Assembly (NCBI RefSeq): GCF_018128965.1
Contig: NZ_JAAEDH010000003.1
Span: forward strand, 165,321 to 229,320
Direction: 5' to 3'
DNA from: Plastoroseomonas arctica
GTDB lineage: Bacteria > Pseudomonadota > Alphaproteobacteria > Acetobacterales > Acetobacteraceae
Length of the DNA: 64,000 bases
Part shown: piece by piece, positions 62,152 to 64,000 of the stretch
How positions within the stretch are numbered: the stretch's first letter is position 1
Layout: each line of letters opens with the position of its first letter
Notes under the pieces: model-generated
Told to the model about the DNA's origin: nothing
The model's input: only the letters and a program-made list of their open reading frames with translations
Databases searched by the model: none
Program-made: the position numbers and the translations under genes

Positions 62152-64000
62152 GTGACAGGCACGAAGAGCAATCGCGGCAATTTCCGGCGGATGGCGTTCG
62201 CCGCGATTCCGCTATCGCTGCTGCCCGGCCTTGCCCCGGCCCAGGGCAAGGGCGAACCACCGGCGGCCGAGAGCCCGCAGGTGCCGCCTCGCACCTTGCC
62301 GGCCGAGACCCCGAACCCGCTCGTTCCCCACACCGCCCTGCCACCCGGCGCCGAGCAATCGCTGGGCCTGCGCCTGCCGCGCGACGGCGAGGCGGCCCCC
62401 GACGCGCCCGATGACGTCGAGGCCGTCGCCGAGGAGCCGCCGGGCCGGGTTGGCCGCCTTGCCCGCGTGCAGGGCAGCGTCGCCTTCCGCCAGTCGCCGG
62501 AGGATGAGTGGACCCCGGCCGCGGCGAACACCGCGCTCGCCGCGGGCAACGCGCTCTACACCGAGGCCGGGGCCCGGGCCGCCATCCAGATCAACCAGAT
62601 CGCCATCGCGATCGAGGCGGGCACGGACCTCCAGATCGCGCGCCTGGACGATGAAGGGTTGATCGCGACGCTGCCGCGCGGCGCCCTCGACATCCAGGCG
62701 GCCGGCCTGCTCGACCAGGAGAAGATCGAGGTCGTGACGCCGCAGGCGCGGCTCACGACCAGCCGGGACGGGCGCTACGTGGTCGAGGCCGGCGCGCCCG
62801 TCGATGCCCCCGGCGGCTTCCGGCCGGCCCGCTTCTCGGTGCTCGCGGGCGAGGCCCTCATCATCGTCAGCGAGGGCGTCCAGCAGGCGCTGGGCGCGGG
62901 GCAGACCCTGACCTTCACCGAGCAAGGCCCGGTGCTCGGTCGCGTGGCCGCGCCGCCGCCACTCGTCGCCTGGGCGGGAGGGCTCGGCGCGAAGGCCACC
63001 GAAGGCACGCCGCAATCCGCACGCCAGATGACCGGCGCGGAGGATCTCGGCCGCTACGGCCGCTGGGAGACAGCGCCGGAATACGGCGACATCTGGTATC
63101 CGACTGTCGACCCCGGCTACGTGCCCTACCGCGAGGGCCGCTGGGTCTGGCGCCAACCATGGGGCTGGACCTGGCTCGATGAGCGGCCCTGGGGATTCGC
63201 GCCGTTCCACTACGGTCGCTGGGTGCGCGTCGGGCCGCGCTGGGGCTGGGCGCCGCGCCCGGTCGCCTATGCCGAGGAAGCCTGGCGCCCGCGCCGGCCA
63301 ATCTGGGCGCCCGCATTGGTCGCCTTCGTGGGCGTCGCCGCCCTCGGGCCGCGCGGGCCGGGGATCGGCTGGGTGCCGCTCGGGCCGCGCGAGGCCTACT
63401 ACCCCGCCTTCCGCGCCTCCCCGGCCTATGTGCGCAACGTGAACCTCTACGCCGTGCGCGACCCGCGCGCGCTGGAGGGGCGCTGGCGCGACTGGCGCCG
63501 CGAGGCGCCCCCTGCGGCGGCTGGACCGCGCACCGCGCTGTTCGCGCCGCCGCCGCGCGCGCTCGATGCTCCCTTCATCAACCGTGCCGCCTTCAGTGCG
63601 CTTCCCGCCGCGGACATGACGGCGAGCCGGCCGACGCGCGGCCGTGCGCAGCCGATCGCGGTCGGCGCTGCTGCCTCGCCGCTCCTCGCCGCGCCGCCGC
63701 CGCCCTCCGGCCTGACGCTGGGCGTGACCCCGGTGGTGGCCGGGCGGATCGGGCTTCCGGCGGGGACGACGGCGACGCCGCAGCGCAGCGGCCCGCCCTC
63801 ACAGACGCATGTGCCGCTCGCGGCGCTGGTGGTGCCGCAGCAGGGTGGTCCGCGTCCCGGGCCCTCGGCGGCTCCGGGTGGTGGGTTGCGTCCGGGTCCG
63901 GCCGGTCCCGGCGGGCCGCCCGGCGCGGGGCCGCAAGCTGTGGTGCCGCCGCAGGAAGGGCGCCCGGGTGGTGGCCTCGGCACCGCCGGCGCCGTCGCCG
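62152..64000 (+). CDS. FecR-like / DUF6600-type secreted protein (3' truncated)
   Basis: Open from a GTG at 62152 (GGGAGGA eight bases before) to the window edge, at least 616 residues. N-terminal signal (FRRMAFAAIPLSLLPGLAPA), a Pro-rich linker, then a FecR-like beta domain (VGRLARVQGSVAFRQ, QINQIAIAIEAGTDLQI). After that come Trp/Tyr-rich repeats of the DUF6600 kind: YVPYREGRWVWRQPWGWTW, PWGFAPFHYGRWV, RWGWAPRPVAY, then WVPLGPREAYYPAF. A long Pro/Gly-rich tail follows. Role unknown; probably an extracytoplasmic envelope protein. Confidence 0.85.
   Translation, partial: MTGTKSNRGNFRRMAFAAIPLSLLPGLAPAQGKGEPPAAESPQVPPRTLPAETPNPLVPHTALPPGAEQSLGLRLPRDGEAAPDAPDDVEAVAEEPPGRVGRLARVQGSVAFRQSPEDEWTPAAANTALAAGNALYTEAGARAAIQINQIAIAIEAGTDLQIARLDDEGLIATLPRGALDIQAAGLLDQEKIEVVTPQARLTTSRDGRYVVEAGAPVDAPGGFRPARFSVLAGEALIIVSEGVQQALGAGQTLTFTEQGPVLGRVAAPPPLVAWAGGLGAKATEGTPQSARQMTGAEDLGRYGRWETAPEYGDIWYPTVDPGYVPYREGRWVWRQPWGWTWLDERPWGFAPFHYGRWVRVGPRWGWAPRPVAYAEEAWRPRRPIWAPALVAFVGVAALGPRGPGIGWVPLGPREAYYPAFRASPAYVRNVNLYAVRDPRALEGRWRDWRREAPPAAAGPRTALFAPPPRALDAPFINRAAFSALPAADMTASRPTRGRAQPIAVGAAASPLLAAPPPPSGLTLGVTPVVAGRIGLPAGTTATPQRSGPPSQTHVPLAALVVPQQGGPRPGPSAAPGGGLRPGPAGPGGPPGAGPQAVVPPQEGRPGGGLGTAGAVA

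Overview
The window is about 70% GC with tightly packed genes. Its content points to an alphaproteobacterium of the Acetobacteraceae, most like Roseomonas and relatives. The pointers are a usg gene, the atpHAGDC block without F0 genes, an RNase E with a large acidic insert in its S1 domain and a GWWRR end, H+-pyrophosphatase, and many orphan Bug/TctC-type binding proteins. The taxonomic placement is inference; there is no rRNA gene here.

Layout. 1-6.1 kb: the end of sucB, a 2-oxoglutarate permease (kgtP), two tandem Bug receptors on the other strand, and lpdA. 6.1-9.9 kb: a paoABC-type periplasmic molybdenum aldehyde oxidoreductase operon read leftward. 10-12.8 kb: a Mn-type cupin, then xerC, DUF484 and fsa. 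12.8-20.2 kb: priA and the F1 ATP synthase operon atpHAGDC. 20.4-27.7 kb: a ferritin-like protein, a repeat lipoprotein, a YddA-type ABC exporter with a DUF1328 peptide, an endonuclease/phosphatase-PLD pair, and amiC. 28.2-35.4 kb: rne, a threonine-dehydratase-like enzyme, a cold-shock gene, groES-groEL under two CIRCE operators, and usg. 35.4-39.8 kb: an SDR, a thiolase-like/DUF35 pair, tRNA-Ile(CAU) and a PiT phosphate transporter. 39.9-47.9 kb: a secreted MetX-like hydrolase, soluble (ppa) and membrane (hppA) pyrophosphatases side by side, DsbD/ScsB and rho. 48.2-64 kb: an accessory-flavoured region with an HD ppGpp-hydrolase-like gene, three more Bug receptors, a class II aldolase, a coupled MBL/membrane-protease-like pair, acs, three paralogous family-5 solute-binding proteins without transporters, and a 3'-truncated FecR/DUF6600 protein.

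Functional picture: a respiring heterotroph that takes up organic acids and peptides. The 2-oxoglutarate dehydrogenase parts sit beside a 2-oxoglutarate importer. Acs, the SBPs and the Bug receptors form a scavenging set. F1, PiT, Ppa and HppA handle energy and phosphate.

The most unusual signal is a dispersed intergenic element present in ten clear copies: a near-perfect GC-rich hairpin with an NGAA-type tetraloop, then a spacer and a tail close to CCCATTCTTTTATTTTTG. Nine copies sit 2-25 nt from a stop codon or tRNA end in the sense of that gene. Stems change on both sides together (GGGGAAA/TTTCCCC versus GGGAGAA/TTCTCCC), which argues for a conserved RNA hairpin. Three loci carry mirrored pairs, one with a 20-bp perfect palindrome inserted. 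It looks like a lineage-specific terminator or RNA 3'-end module, possibly spread like a MITE.
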